From: Flagellimonas oceani
GTDB lineage: Bacteria; Bacteroidota; Bacteroidia; Flavobacteriales; Flavobacteriaceae
NCBI RefSeq assembly: GCF_011068285.1
Contig: NZ_CP049616.1
Coordinates: 372,001 to 436,000, forward strand
Length of the DNA stretch: 64,000 bases
Direction: 5' to 3'
Below are positions 1 through 8,835 of this stretch, one piece after another. The position numbers and the translations under genes were made by a program. Positions within the stretch are counted from its first letter, which is position 1, and each line of letters begins with the position of its first letter. Under the pieces are notes generated by a model. The model saw nothing but the letters and a program-made list of their open reading frames with translations, was not told the DNA's origin and made no database searches.

Positions 1-336
1 TTGATAACAGGGTATGTTTTTGATATTGGGCCAGACCTTCAGTTTAAACCGGCCCTGCTTACAAAGGCCGTTAGTGGAGCCCCCTTGCAGGTAGATCTTT
101 CCGCAAGCTTCTTGTTTGCCGAAAAATTCAGTTTTGGGGCGGCATACCGTTGGGATGCTGCAGTAAGCGGTTTGGTTGGGTTTCAGGTAACCGACCAGAT
201 TATGTTGGGATTGGCCTACGATCGCGAAGTGACCGAATTGGGCGGGACACAGTTCAACGATGGATCTTTTGAAGTGTTCCTGAGATTGGAATTGTTGAAA
301 TCCTTCCAGAGAACCATATCACCAAGATTCTTTTAA
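1..336 (+). CDS. PorP/SprF family type IX secretion membrane protein, C-terminal part (5' end outside window)
   Basis: This is the last 111 codons of a gene that begins before the window, and the apparent TTG at base 1 is an internal codon. The fragment aligns without gaps to the end of the complete PorP/SprF protein at 10888-11841, with about two thirds of residues identical by hand alignment. Shared blocks include GAPLQVDLSA, YRWDAA, AYDRE and the terminal SPRFF. PorP/SprF proteins are outer-membrane beta-barrel-like partners of the type IX secretion system, often encoded beside the adhesin they help export. The OmpA-family gene follows after 11 bases, so the two are probably co-transcribed. 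The assignment is secure; the exported partner lies outside the window. Confidence 0.9.
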   Translation: MITGYVFDIGPDLQFKPALLTKAVSGAPLQVDLSASFLFAEKFSFGAAYRWDAAVSGLVGFQVTDQIMLGLAYDREVTELGGTQFNDGSFEVFLRLELLKSFQRTISPRFF

Positions 337-347
337 ATTAGATTATA

Positions 348-2297
348 ATGCCGAAAAGAATACTCATATTATTCATTATCGTTTGCGGATTTTGGGGCAA
401 AGTCTTTGCCCAGCAGGACAGTATTCCCGATAAGCAGATAGAACGGATTATGGAAAGAGCCGATCAGCGGTACGATCAATATTCCTTCAGTCCGGCAATC
501 GACATCTATAAAAAAGTGTTGGATAAAGGCTATACCTCGCCCGATCTGTTGAAAAGGCTGGGAAATTCCTACTATTTCAACGCCAAGTACCAAGAAGCGG
601 CGGAGACGTATAAAAAGCTTAAAGCAGCATACCCCGATCAAATGTCCGTGGAAGATGTGTTCCGATATGCACAAAGTTTAAAATCGGTCGGCAACTACGA
701 ACAGGCTACCGCGATCATGCAAGATTTTAGGGAGATGACCGCTACCATGTCGGATTTTGATGCGGATTACATGGCCAAAATCGAGAAAAATTCGGGCCGT
801 TACACCGTTAAAACATTCCCCTATAATAGCAAATATTCCGATTTTGCGGCGGCCTACTACGAAAAGGGGCTCATTTTTGCTTCTGATCGCGATACGGGAA
901 ACTTTGCAAGGTACAGGCACACGTGGAATGCGAGGGATTTTTTGGACCTATACAAGGTAAATGCCGATAGTGCTTCCAATAACAATGTGGTAAAATTGGG
1001 GGGCGATGTCAATACCCGATTGCACGAGTCTACATCCGTAGTGTCCAAAGATGGGACAACCATGTACTTTACCCGCAATAATTTTTTTGATGGCAGAAAA
1101 AAGAAGGACGAAGAAGGAATTATTAGGTTAAAGATCTATAGCGCAGAAAATATAGATGGAGAATGGCTAAATATAACCGAGCTTCCCTTTAATAGCGACT
1201 CCTACTCCGTGGCCCACCCCATGTTGAGCCCCGATGGCAAAAAACTCTATTTTGTTTCCGATATGCCCGGAACCTTGGGCGAGTCCGATATTTTTGTCAC
1301 CGATATTATTGGCGATGGTACCTATGGACCCATCAAAAATTTGGGAAGAAACATCAACACCATGGCCCGTGAAACCTTTCCTTTTATCACTAAGGATGGG
1401 GTGCTTTATTTTTCTTCGGATGGTCACCAAGGATTGGGAGGATTGGATGTTTTTGCAACAAAAATAGCTTTCAACGACTATACCCAGCCCGTAGTCAATG
1501 TTGGCAAGCCCGTCAATACACCAAAGGACGATTTTTCATTCATTTTTGATTCGGACGACAAAACAGGATACTTCTCATCCAACAGGGATGGAGGCATGGG
1601 AGATGACGACATTTACGAGTTTGTGGAAAACGAACCCTTGGTGCTGGATTGCATTCAAGAGATCACGGGAACTGTTCGAGATCGTATTTCCAACGAGGTC
1701 TTGGCAGGAGCTACCGTTAAAATTATTGATGAGGAAAACAATGAAATTTCATCGACCATAACCGATTCCGATGGTAACTACATCCTCATGTTGGATTGTT
1801 CAAAGGGTAATTTTGTAAGGGCCTCCAGGGACGGTTACGTTCCGGCAGAAGAATATTTGCCCATTTCCGATGGAAAACCACGTATCGTCGACTTTTATTT
1901 AGAGCGCGATCTGGTAACCGGTGGATTTGGTGATGATCTGGCCAAATTATTACAGTTGAGTACCATATATTTCGATTTAAATAAATTCAACATAAGGCCG
2001 GATGCCGAAATAGAGATTCAAAAGGTAATCGTAGCCATGGAAAAATATCCAAGTCTTAAAATCAAGGTGAATTCACATACCGATAGTAGAGGTGTGGACG
2101 CCTACAACCTTTGGTTGTCACAAAAAAGAGCGGAATCCACAGTGGATTATATGATCTCGAAGGGTATTTCCGCCGATAGGCTCCAAGGCGAAGGTTACGG
2201 AGAGACACGTTTGGTCAACGATTGTGCCAATGGGGTACAATGTTCAGAAGAACAACATCAGTTAAACAGAAGGTCGGAATTTATTATTTTTGAATAA
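348..2297 (+). CDS. OmpA family protein with TPR, PD40 propeller and CarboxypepD_reg domains
   Basis: The 649-residue product has a signal peptide (cleavage near FAQQ, residue 21) and then TPR-like helices at about 35-130. PD40/WD40-like propeller blades follow at about 170-430, with repeated motifs such as SPDGKKLYF and YFSSDGHQG. Next come a CarboxypepD_reg-like beta-sandwich at about 438-490 and a C-terminal OmpA peptidoglycan-binding domain at about 540-649, where IYFDLNKFNIRPDA and SHTDSRG are diagnostic. This architecture is typical of Bacteroidota OmpA proteins paired with PorP/SprF, and it is similar to T9SS or gliding accessory proteins. It probably anchors an outer-membrane complex to peptidoglycan. 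It forms an operon with the upstream PorP/SprF gene and ends in a strong terminator. Confidence 0.9.
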   Translation: MPKRILILFIIVCGFWGKVFAQQDSIPDKQIERIMERADQRYDQYSFSPAIDIYKKVLDKGYTSPDLLKRLGNSYYFNAKYQEAAETYKKLKAAYPDQMSVEDVFRYAQSLKSVGNYEQATAIMQDFREMTATMSDFDADYMAKIEKNSGRYTVKTFPYNSKYSDFAAAYYEKGLIFASDRDTGNFARYRHTWNARDFLDLYKVNADSASNNNVVKLGGDVNTRLHESTSVVSKDGTTMYFTRNNFFDGRKKKDEEGIIRLKIYSAENIDGEWLNITELPFNSDSYSVAHPMLSPDGKKLYFVSDMPGTLGESDIFVTDIIGDGTYGPIKNLGRNINTMARETFPFITKDGVLYFSSDGHQGLGGLDVFATKIAFNDYTQPVVNVGKPVNTPKDDFSFIFDSDDKTGYFSSNRDGGMGDDDIYEFVENEPLVLDCIQEITGTVRDRISNEVLAGATVKIIDEENNEISSTITDSDGNYILMLDCSKGNFVRASRDGYVPAEEYLPISDGKPRIVDFYLERDLVTGGFGDDLAKLLQLSTIYFDLNKFNIRPDAEIEIQKVIVAMEKYPSLKIKVNSHTDSRGVDAYNLWLSQKRAESTVDYMISKGISADRLQGEGYGETRLVNDCANGVQCSEEQHQLNRRSEFIIFE

Positions 2298-2319
2298 AGG
2301 CATCTAGGCTATTGAATAT

Positions 2320-2349
2320 AAACGGCTCCAAAATGGAGCCGTTTTTTTT
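2320..2349 (+). terminator. Rho-independent terminator after the OmpA gene
   Basis: A perfect 10-bp stem (AACGGCTCCA / TGGAGCCGTT) with a 3-base loop is followed by eight T residues. It lies 25 bases after the OmpA stop codon. Confidence 0.9.
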
Positions 2350-2575
2350 GGTTGTGAACTAAACTGATCAGCATCTTCACCATACCCATTTATTAGGTTT
2401 ATCACCAGAGTCTCGTAAGATTCAACCTACGCAAACAACTGTCTTTTTGGGGTTTCATCGATAAGCAGTCTTAAAAAAATCTAAAAAAGATACTGGGGTA
2501 ACCTCAAGATTTGTGCGCTATACAATTCTATTTCATCGGTTCACAACAATTATTTTCTAAGCCTAAAAGCGAGGG

Positions 2576-2583
2576 TAATTTTG
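2576..2583 (+). promoter_or_regulatory. Probable -7 promoter element for the repeat gene
   Basis: TAATTTTG matches the Bacteroidota -7 consensus TAnnTTTG exactly. No convincing -33 TTG is seen at the usual spacing, so the call rests on the -7 element and its position upstream of the first gene of the unit. Confidence 0.4.
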
Positions 2584-2686
2584 TATGCGGTTTAATTCGG
2601 TGAGATGGATCATGTAATAACCGACTGACCAAAATAGTATAAAATCAACAAGCTACAGTAATACAATTTTCATTAATAGTAACCTC

Positions 2687-3577
2687 ATGAAAAAGAGCAT
2701 TCTAGCCCTATTGTTCCTTCTTTTTACAGGAATTGCCTTTTCACAGACAACCGTTACCCTTCAGGACCAATGCAACTGTGAAGTCCTTAAAGGTACCGAT
2801 GTTTCCAATCCAGGAGCCACCAGTCCATCTGGTGCTGATTTAGGAGACATTTACGTAAACACCAATACTGGCACCATTTATTTCTGGGATGGAGATTCTT
2901 GGGAATTGACATCCACGGACGACCAACAGCTAACTGGCTTCAATTTTGATGATGTTACCAATATTTTGTCATTGTCCTTGGAAAATGGAGGAAATGTAAA
3001 TGTTGATTTAAGTAGTTTGAAGGATATTTTTACCGATTCAAATACAGCGGTAACCTCATTTGATATTGATGGAACAAACACCAATTTGGTCATAACCGAT
3101 TCTGATGCCAATACCTTTTCAGTGGCGTTGGCTGATCTAGCCGCTTTGATAGATACGAATACGGACAGCCAGGACCTGAGCCTGAGCGGCGACGAGCTGA
3201 GCCTTACCGGGGATCCTACAGCTACGCCGATCGACCTTGGGGCTTACACGGAGACGGTTACCGGGGCGAACGACATCACCGTTACCGACGACGGTAGCGG
3301 GAACTATACTGTGGACTATGCCGATGGAGACAAGGACGACACCAACGAGCTGTCCGACCTGAGCCTTGACGGGAGCAACGTGCTGACCCTGAGCAACCCT
3401 GCCACGGGAGGGAACTCTGCACCTGAGCGGCCTTTTGGGCACCGACAGCCAGGACCTGAGCCTGAGCGGCGACGAGCTGAGCCTTACCGGGGATCCTACA
3501 GCTACGCCGATCGACCTTGGGGCTTACACGGAGACGGTTACCGGGGCGAACGACATCACCGTTACCGACGACGGTAG
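2687..3577 (+). CDS. 5' fragment of the repeat protein (signal peptide, N-terminal domain, first repeat unit)
   Basis: This open piece is in the true frame as far as about 3420, where two bases are missing (CTCTGTGGACC read as CTCTGCACC). The remaining codons are out of frame, rich in Arg and Pro, and run to a chance stop. The true part holds the signal peptide, a domain with YVNTNTGTIYFWDGDSW at about residues 57-73, two degenerate repeat modules and the first full A-B-C unit. Confidence 0.6.
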   Translation: MKKSILALLFLLFTGIAFSQTTVTLQDQCNCEVLKGTDVSNPGATSPSGADLGDIYVNTNTGTIYFWDGDSWELTSTDDQQLTGFNFDDVTNILSLSLENGGNVNVDLSSLKDIFTDSNTAVTSFDIDGTNTNLVITDSDANTFSVALADLAALIDTNTDSQDLSLSGDELSLTGDPTATPIDLGAYTETVTGANDITVTDDGSGNYTVDYADGDKDDTNELSDLSLDGSNVLTLSNPATGGNSAPERPFGHRQPGPEPERRRAEPYRGSYSYADRPWGLHGDGYRGERHHRYRRR

Positions 3578-4078
3578 CGGGAACTATACTGTGGACTATG
3601 CCGATGGAGACAAGGACGACACCAACGAGCTGTCCGACCTGAGCCTTGACGGGAGCAACGTGCTGACCCTGAGCAACCCTGCCACGGGAGGGAACTCTGT
3701 GGACCTGAGCGGCCTTTTGGGCACCGACAGCCAGGACCTGAGCCTGAGCGGCGACGAGCTGAGCCTTACCGGGGATCCTACAGCTACGCCGATCGACCTT
3801 AGCGGTTACCTTGACAATACGGATAATCAGGACCTAACGATAAGCGGCAACACGTTGAGCCTTACTGGCGACGCGACCCCTGTTACGCTCCCTACTGCGG
3901 ACGGTTCGGAGACCGTTATCAACGACGGTTCGAACACGACTGTGAACGGCAGCGGTACCAGCGCGGACCCCTATACGATCGATGTTCCGGCGAACACCGA
4001 CAGCCCCTGAGCCTGAGCGGCGACGAGCTGAGCCTTACCGGGATCCTACAGCTACGCCGATCGACCTTAGCGGTTACC

Positions 4079-5728
4079 TTGACAATACGGATAATCAGAC
4101 CAACGATAAGCGGCAACACGTTGAGCCTTACTGGCGACGCGACCCCTGTTACGCTCCCTACTGCGGACGGTTCGGAGACCGTTATCAACGACGGTTCGAA
4201 CACGACTGTGAACGGCAGCGGTACCAGCGCGGACCCCTATACGATCGATGTTCCGGCGAACACCGACAGCCAGGACCTGAGCCTGAGCGGCGACGAGCTG
4301 AGCCTTACCGGGGATCCTACAGCTACGCCGATCGACCTTGGGGCTTACACGGAGACGGTTACCGGGGCGAACGACATCACCGTTACCGACGACGGTAGCG
4401 GGAACTATACTGTGGACTATGCCGATGGAGACAAGGACGACACCAACGAGCTTACCTTACGCGGTAGTGGTGCACCTTCAAGTGCACCAGTCAATAATAA
4501 TTCAGGTGTGACTTATGTTGATACCAATGCAGGCCAGTTATATATATATGATGGTTTTTCTTGGAGTATTGTTGGTGGTAGTGCCACACCAGGAGATGCA
4601 AGTGATAGCAATGAGCTCATAACTTTTTTTGGAATAAATGGTACTGATCTTCGGATTACGGAGTCAGGAACAAACTTTGATATTCCTTTAGCAAGTATTA
4701 ACACCGACAGCCAGGACCTGAGCCTGAGCGGCGACGAGCTGAGCCTTACCGGGGATCCTACAGCTACGCCGATCGACCTTAGCGGTTACCTTGACAATAC
4801 GGATAATCAGGACCTAACGATAAGCGGCAACACGTTGAGCCTTACTGGCGACGCGACCCCTGTTACGCTCCCTACTGCGGACGGTTCGGAGACCGTTATC
4901 AACGACGGTTCGAACACGACTGTGAACGGCAGCGGTACCAGCGCGGACCCCTATACGATCGATGTTCCGGCGAACACCGACAGCCAGGACCTGAGCCTGA
5001 GCGGCGACGAGCTGAGCCTTACCGGGGATCCTACAGCTACGCCGATCGACCTTGGGGCTTACACGGAGACGGTTACCGGGGCGAACGACATCACCGTTAC
5101 CGACGACGGTAGCGGGAACTATACTGTGGACTATGCCGATGGAGACAAGGACGACACCAACGAGCTGTCCGACCTGAGCCTTGACGGGAGCAACGTGCTG
5201 ACCCTGAGCAACCCTGCCACGGGAGGGAACTCTGTGGACCTGAGCGGCCTTTTGGGCACCGACAGCCAGGACCTGAGCCTGAGCGGCGACGAGCTGAGCC
5301 TTACCGGGGATCCTACAGCTACGCCGATCGACCTTAGCGGTTACCTTGACAATACGGATAATCGGACCAACGATAAGCGGCAACACGTTGAGCCTTACTG
5401 GCGACGCGACCCCTGTTACGCTCCCTACTGCGGACGGTTCGGAGACCGTTATCAACGACGGTTCGAACACGACTGTGAACGGCAGCGGTACCAGCGCGGA
5501 CCCCTATACGATCGATGTTCCGGCGAACACCGACAGCCAGGACCTGAGCCTGAGCGGCGACGAGCTGAGCCTTACCGGATCCTACAGCTACGCCGATCGA
5601 CCTTGGGGCTTACACGGAGACGGTTACCGGGGCGAACGACATCACCGTTACCGACGACGGTAGCGGGAACTATACTGTGGACTATGCCGATGGAGACAAG
5701 GACGACACCAACGAGCTGTCCGACCTGA
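4079..5728 (+). CDS. Middle fragment of the repeat protein
   Basis: This is the longest open piece inside the repeats. It is in the true frame from the D module near 4100 to about 5365, and out of frame after the lesion there. It contains the only non-repeated interruption (4454-4702) and alternating A-B-C and A-SGY-D units. The ATG at 4079 is not a real start: it lies in the codons for YLDNTD, read in a shifted frame. Confidence 0.5.
   Translation: MTIRIIRPTISGNTLSLTGDATPVTLPTADGSETVINDGSNTTVNGSGTSADPYTIDVPANTDSQDLSLSGDELSLTGDPTATPIDLGAYTETVTGANDITVTDDGSGNYTVDYADGDKDDTNELTLRGSGAPSSAPVNNNSGVTYVDTNAGQLYIYDGFSWSIVGGSATPGDASDSNELITFFGINGTDLRITESGTNFDIPLASINTDSQDLSLSGDELSLTGDPTATPIDLSGYLDNTDNQDLTISGNTLSLTGDATPVTLPTADGSETVINDGSNTTVNGSGTSADPYTIDVPANTDSQDLSLSGDELSLTGDPTATPIDLGAYTETVTGANDITVTDDGSGNYTVDYADGDKDDTNELSDLSLDGSNVLTLSNPATGGNSVDLSGLLGTDSQDLSLSGDELSLTGDPTATPIDLSGYLDNTDNRTNDKRQHVEPYWRRDPCYAPYCGRFGDRYQRRFEHDCERQRYQRGPLYDRCSGEHRQPGPEPERRRAEPYRILQLRRSTLGLTRRRLPGRTTSPLPTTVAGTILWTMPMETRTTPTSCPT
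4454..4702 (+). other. Non-repeated insert domain inside the repeat gene, related to the N-terminal domain
   Basis: After the B module of unit 5, about 83 codons of lower-GC, single-copy sequence interrupt the array. The encoded motif YVDTNAGQLYIYDGFSW matches YVNTNTGTIYFWDGDSW in the N-terminal domain. The following part (ITFFGINGTDLRITESGTN) is a degenerate repeat module. It is therefore a diverged second copy of the N-terminal region, not foreign sequence. Confidence 0.7.
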
Positions 5729-7045
5729 GCCTTGACGGGAGCAACGTGCTGACCCTGAGCAACCCTGCCACGGGAGGGAACTCTGTGGACCTGAGCGGCC
5801 TTTTGGGCACCGACAGCCAGGACCTGAGCCTGAGCGGCGACGAGCTGAGCCTTACCGGGGATCCTACAGCTACGCCGATCGACCTTGGGGCTTACACGGA
5901 GACGGTTACCGGGGCGAACGACATCACCGTTACCGACGACGGTAGCGGGAACTATACTGTGGACTATGCCGATGGAGACAAGGACGACACCAACGAGCTG
6001 TCCGACCTGAGCCTTGACGGGAGCAACGTGCTGACCCTGAGCAACCCTGCCACGGGAGGGAACTCTGTGGACCTGAGCGGCCTTTTGGGCACCGACAGCC
6101 GAGCCTGAGCGGCGACGAGCTGAGCCTTACCGGGGATCCTACAGCTACGCCGATCGACCTTAGCGGTTACCTTGACAATACGGATAATCAGGACCTAACG
6201 ATAAGCGGCAACACGTTGAGCCTTACTGGCGACGCGACCCCTGTTACGCTCCCTACTGCGGACGGTTCGGAGACCGTTATCAACGACGGTTCGAACACGA
6301 CTGTGAACGGCAGCGGTACCAGCGCCCCTATACGATCGATGTTCCGGCGAACACCGACAGCCATGAGCCTGAGCGGCGACGAGCTGAGCCTTACCGGGGA
6401 TCCTACAGCTACGCCGATCGACCTTGGGGCTTACACGGAGACGGTTACCGGGGCGAACGACATCACCGTTACCGACGACGGTAGCGGGAACTATACTGTG
6501 GACTATGCCGATGGAGACAAGGACGACACCAACGAGCTGTCCGACCTGAGCCTTGACGGGAGCAACGTGCTGACCCTGAGCAACCCTGCCACGGGAGGGA
6601 ACTCTGTGGACCTGAGCGGCCTTTTGGGCACCGACAGCCAGGACCTGAGCCTGAGCGGCGACGAGCTGAGCCTTACCGGGGATCCTACAGCTACGCCGAT
6701 CGACCTTAGCGGTTACCTTGACAATACGGATAATCGGACCAACGATAAGCGGCAACACGTTGAGCCTTACTGGCGACGCGACCCCGTTACGCTCCCTACT
6801 GCGGACGGTTCGGAGACCGTTATCAACGACGGTTCGAACACGACTGTGAACGGCAGCGGTACCAGCGCACCTATACGATCGATGTTCCGGCGAACACCGA
6901 CAGCCAGGACCTGAGCCTGAGCGGCGACGAGCTGAGCCTTACCGGGGATCCTACAGCTACGCCGATCGACCTTGGGGCTTACACGGAGACGGTTACCGGG
7001 GCGAACGACATCACCGTTACCGACGACGGTAGCGGGAACTATACT

Positions 7046-8149
7046 GTGGACTATGCCGATGGAGACAAGGACGACACCAACGAGCTGTCCGACCTGAGCC
7101 TTGACGGGAGCAACGTGCTGACCCTGAGCAACCCTGCCACGGGAGGGAACTCTGTGGACCTGAGCGGCCTTTTGGGCACCGACAGCCAGGACCTGAGCCT
7201 GAGCGGCGACGAGCTGAGCCTTACCGGGGATCCTACAGCTACGCCGATCGACCTTAGCGGTTACCTTGACAATACGGATAATCAGGACCTAACGATAAGC
7301 GGCAACACGTTGAGCCTTACTGGCGACGCGACCCCTGTTACGCTCCCTACTGCGGACGGTTCGGAGACCGTTATCAACGACGGTTCGAACACGACTGTGA
7401 ACGGCAGCGGTACCAGCGCGGACCCCTATACGATCGATGTTCCGGCGAACACCGACAGCCAGGACCTGAGCCTGAGCGGCGACGAGCTGAGCCTTACCGG
7501 GGATCCTACAGCTACGCCGATCGACCTTGGGGCTTACACGGAGACGGTTACCGGGGCGAACGACATCACCGTTACCGACGACGGTAGCGGGAACTATACT
7601 GTGGACTATGCCGATGGAGACAAGGACGACACCAACGAGCTGTCCGACCTGAGCCTTGACGGGAGCAACGTGCTGACCCTGAGCAACCCTGCCACGGGAG
7701 GGAACTCTGTGGACCTGAGCGGCCTTTTGGGCACCGACAGCCAGGACCTGAGCCTGAGCGGCGACGAGCTGAGCCTTACCGGGGATCCTACAGCTACGCC
7801 GATCGACCTTGGGGCTTACACGGAGACGGTTACCGGGGCGAACGACATCACCGTTACCGACGACGGTAGCGGGAACTATACTGTGGACTATGCCGATGGA
7901 GACAAGGACGACACCAACGAGCTGTCCGACCTGAGCCTTGACGGGAGCAACGTGCTGACCCTGAGCAACCCTGCCACGGGAGGGAACTCTGTGGACCTGA
8001 GCGGCCTTTTGGGCACCGACAGCCAGGCCGAGCCTGAGCGGCGACGAGCTGAGCCTTACCGGGGATCCTACAGCTACGCCGATCGACCTTGGGGCTTACA
8101 CGGAGACGGTTACCGGGGCGAACGACATCACCGTTACCGACGACGGTAG
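7046..8149 (+). CDS. 3'-proximal fragment of the repeat protein
   Basis: The piece is in the true frame from about 6869 to 8029, covering part of unit 14 and units 15-17. The apparent ATG is a codon for Met in a shifted reading of VDYADGD, upstream of the true codons. The last 40 codons, after the lesion near 8029, are out of frame. Confidence 0.5.
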   Translation: MDYADGDKDDTNELSDLSLDGSNVLTLSNPATGGNSVDLSGLLGTDSQDLSLSGDELSLTGDPTATPIDLSGYLDNTDNQDLTISGNTLSLTGDATPVTLPTADGSETVINDGSNTTVNGSGTSADPYTIDVPANTDSQDLSLSGDELSLTGDPTATPIDLGAYTETVTGANDITVTDDGSGNYTVDYADGDKDDTNELSDLSLDGSNVLTLSNPATGGNSVDLSGLLGTDSQDLSLSGDELSLTGDPTATPIDLGAYTETVTGANDITVTDDGSGNYTVDYADGDKDDTNELSDLSLDGSNVLTLSNPATGGNSVDLSGLLGTDSQAEPERRRAEPYRGSYSYADRPWGLHGDGYRGERHHRYRRR

Positions 8150-8162
8150 CGGGAACTATACT

Positions 8163-8813
8163 GTGGACTATGCCGATGGAGACAAGGACGACACCAACGA
8201 GCTGTCCGACCTGAGCCTTGACGGGAGCAACGTGCTGACCCTGAGCAACCCTGCCACGGGAGGGAACTCTGTGGACCTGAGCGGCCTTTTGGGCACCGAC
8301 AGCCAGGACCTGAGCCTGAGCGGCGACGAGCTGAGCCTTACCGGGGATCCTACAGCTACGCCGATCGACCTTAGCGGTTACCTTGACAATACGGATAATC
8401 AAGATGCTTCAGAAGTAGATTCGGATACTCCTGTTGATGTAGATGGCGATGGAAATACGGAAGCTACGGTGGAAGATGTAATCCAAGATATTGCCCCAAT
8501 TATATCTAAGGCAGCAAGAATTTTCTATCCACCCTCAATTGCTATCGATGCATCGAGCAATGGAACAGGTAGAACGTTGAATTTATATAGTCAATATGTG
8601 GCTCAATATGGTAGTCCTGCAGTAGCAAGTGCCGGAGCGCCTGCTGCGATTCCGACTTATGGTCCAACAGAACTATACTATTACATCACCTATGCTGATC
8701 CAACAGTATTCGATAATATGGTTATCGATGCCAATGGTGTGTTGACCTATGATATAATTGGTCAGCCAGCGGATTACAACGCGTTGATCAATGTGGTCTT
8801 TGTGGTAAAATAA
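8163..8813 (+). CDS. 3' fragment of the repeat protein with its unique C-terminal domain
   Basis: True frame from about 8030 to the stop. After the last B-C unit and the nineteenth A module, the repeats end at about 8400. A unique tail of about 137 residues follows, with a DVDGDGN segment, then a Pro/Ala/Tyr-rich stretch, ending FVVK. I do not recognise a type A or type B T9SS sorting domain in it. The next gene begins 22 bases downstream. Confidence 0.55.
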   Translation: MDYADGDKDDTNELSDLSLDGSNVLTLSNPATGGNSVDLSGLLGTDSQDLSLSGDELSLTGDPTATPIDLSGYLDNTDNQDASEVDSDTPVDVDGDGNTEATVEDVIQDIAPIISKAARIFYPPSIAIDASSNGTGRTLNLYSQYVAQYGSPAVASAGAPAAIPTYGPTELYYYITYADPTVFDNMVIDANGVLTYDIIGQPADYNALINVVFVVK

Positions 8814-8835
8814 TAATGAATAAAGACAAATAGAT

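Larger units (their letters stand above)
2298..2686. other. 389-bp intergenic region between the OmpA gene and the repeat gene
   Basis: Apart from the terminator at its start and a probable promoter at 2576-2583, it is AT-rich sequence with no open frame of note. I see no RNA gene or further repeat in it. It separates two transcription units and leaves a 5' leader of roughly 100 bases for the repeat gene. Confidence 0.6.
3166..8400 (+). repeat. Nineteen near-identical coding repeat units of 282 and 273 bp
   Basis: Each unit starts with module A (protein TDSQDLSLSGDELSLTGD, then PTATPIDL). Eleven copies of A continue into B (GAYTETVTGANDITVT..., about 38 residues), and ten of these into C (SDLSLDGSNVLTLSN..., 30 residues), giving a 282-bp unit. 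Eight copies continue into SGYLDNTDN, and seven of these into D (QDLTISGNTLSLTGD..., 56 residues), giving a 273-bp unit. Unit starts are at 3166, 3446, 3728, 4001, 4267, 4708, 4981, 5263, 5534, 5814, 6096, 6358, 6635, 6901, 7183, 7456, 7738, 8020 and 8300. Apart from the small deletions, the copies read the same base for base. In one C module 58 of 90 bases are G or C, visibly above the flanks. Confidence 0.95.
2687..8813 (+). pseudogene. Giant modular beta-strand-repeat surface protein; frame broken at 13 sites in this sequence
   Basis: One gene covers this span. It starts at an ATG with a clear signal peptide (MKKSILALL..., cleavage near AFSQ) and ends at the stop at 8811-8813. Between unique N- and C-terminal parts lie 19 nearly identical modules (3166-8400). 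Compared with the module consensus, the sequence carries deletions at 13 sites: near 3420 (2 bases), 4005 (4), 4041 (1), 4098 (2), 5365 (2), 5577 (2), 6101 (7), 6325 (4), 6362 (5), 6735 (2), 6784 (1), 6869 (4) and 8029 (2). Adding back the 38 bases gives 6165 bases, or 2055 codons, with start and stop in one frame. The protein looks like a secreted, beta-rich, Asp/Ser/Thr-rich adhesin or surface filament. The next two genes encode a type B sorted protein and PorP/SprF. No sorting domain is recognised at its own C-terminus. Whether it is intact in the cell is unresolved. Confidence 0.75.

Noticed and set aside
1..336. Separate short gene starting at TTG at base 1
   Set aside because: The alignment with the complete paralogue at 10888-11841 shows that it is only the C-terminal third of a PorP/SprF gene cut by the window edge.
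3166..8400. CRISPR array or other non-coding satellite
   Set aside because: Units are 273-282 bp, contiguous, multiples of three and in one reading frame once small deletions are corrected. There are no short repeats with unique spacers and no cas genes.
3166..8400. Phase-variable gene switched by slippage in short repeats
   Set aside because: The lesions are not in a mono- or dinucleotide tract that could switch back and forth. Thirteen separate deletions would all have to be reversed, so simple phase variation does not fit.
3137..8402. Several long minus-strand open frames (up to 218 codons) across the repeat array
   Set aside because: They repeat with the modules, have the Arg/Val/Gly-rich composition of antisense readings of GC-rich repeats, and have no start context or homology. 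They are shadows of the plus-strand repeats.
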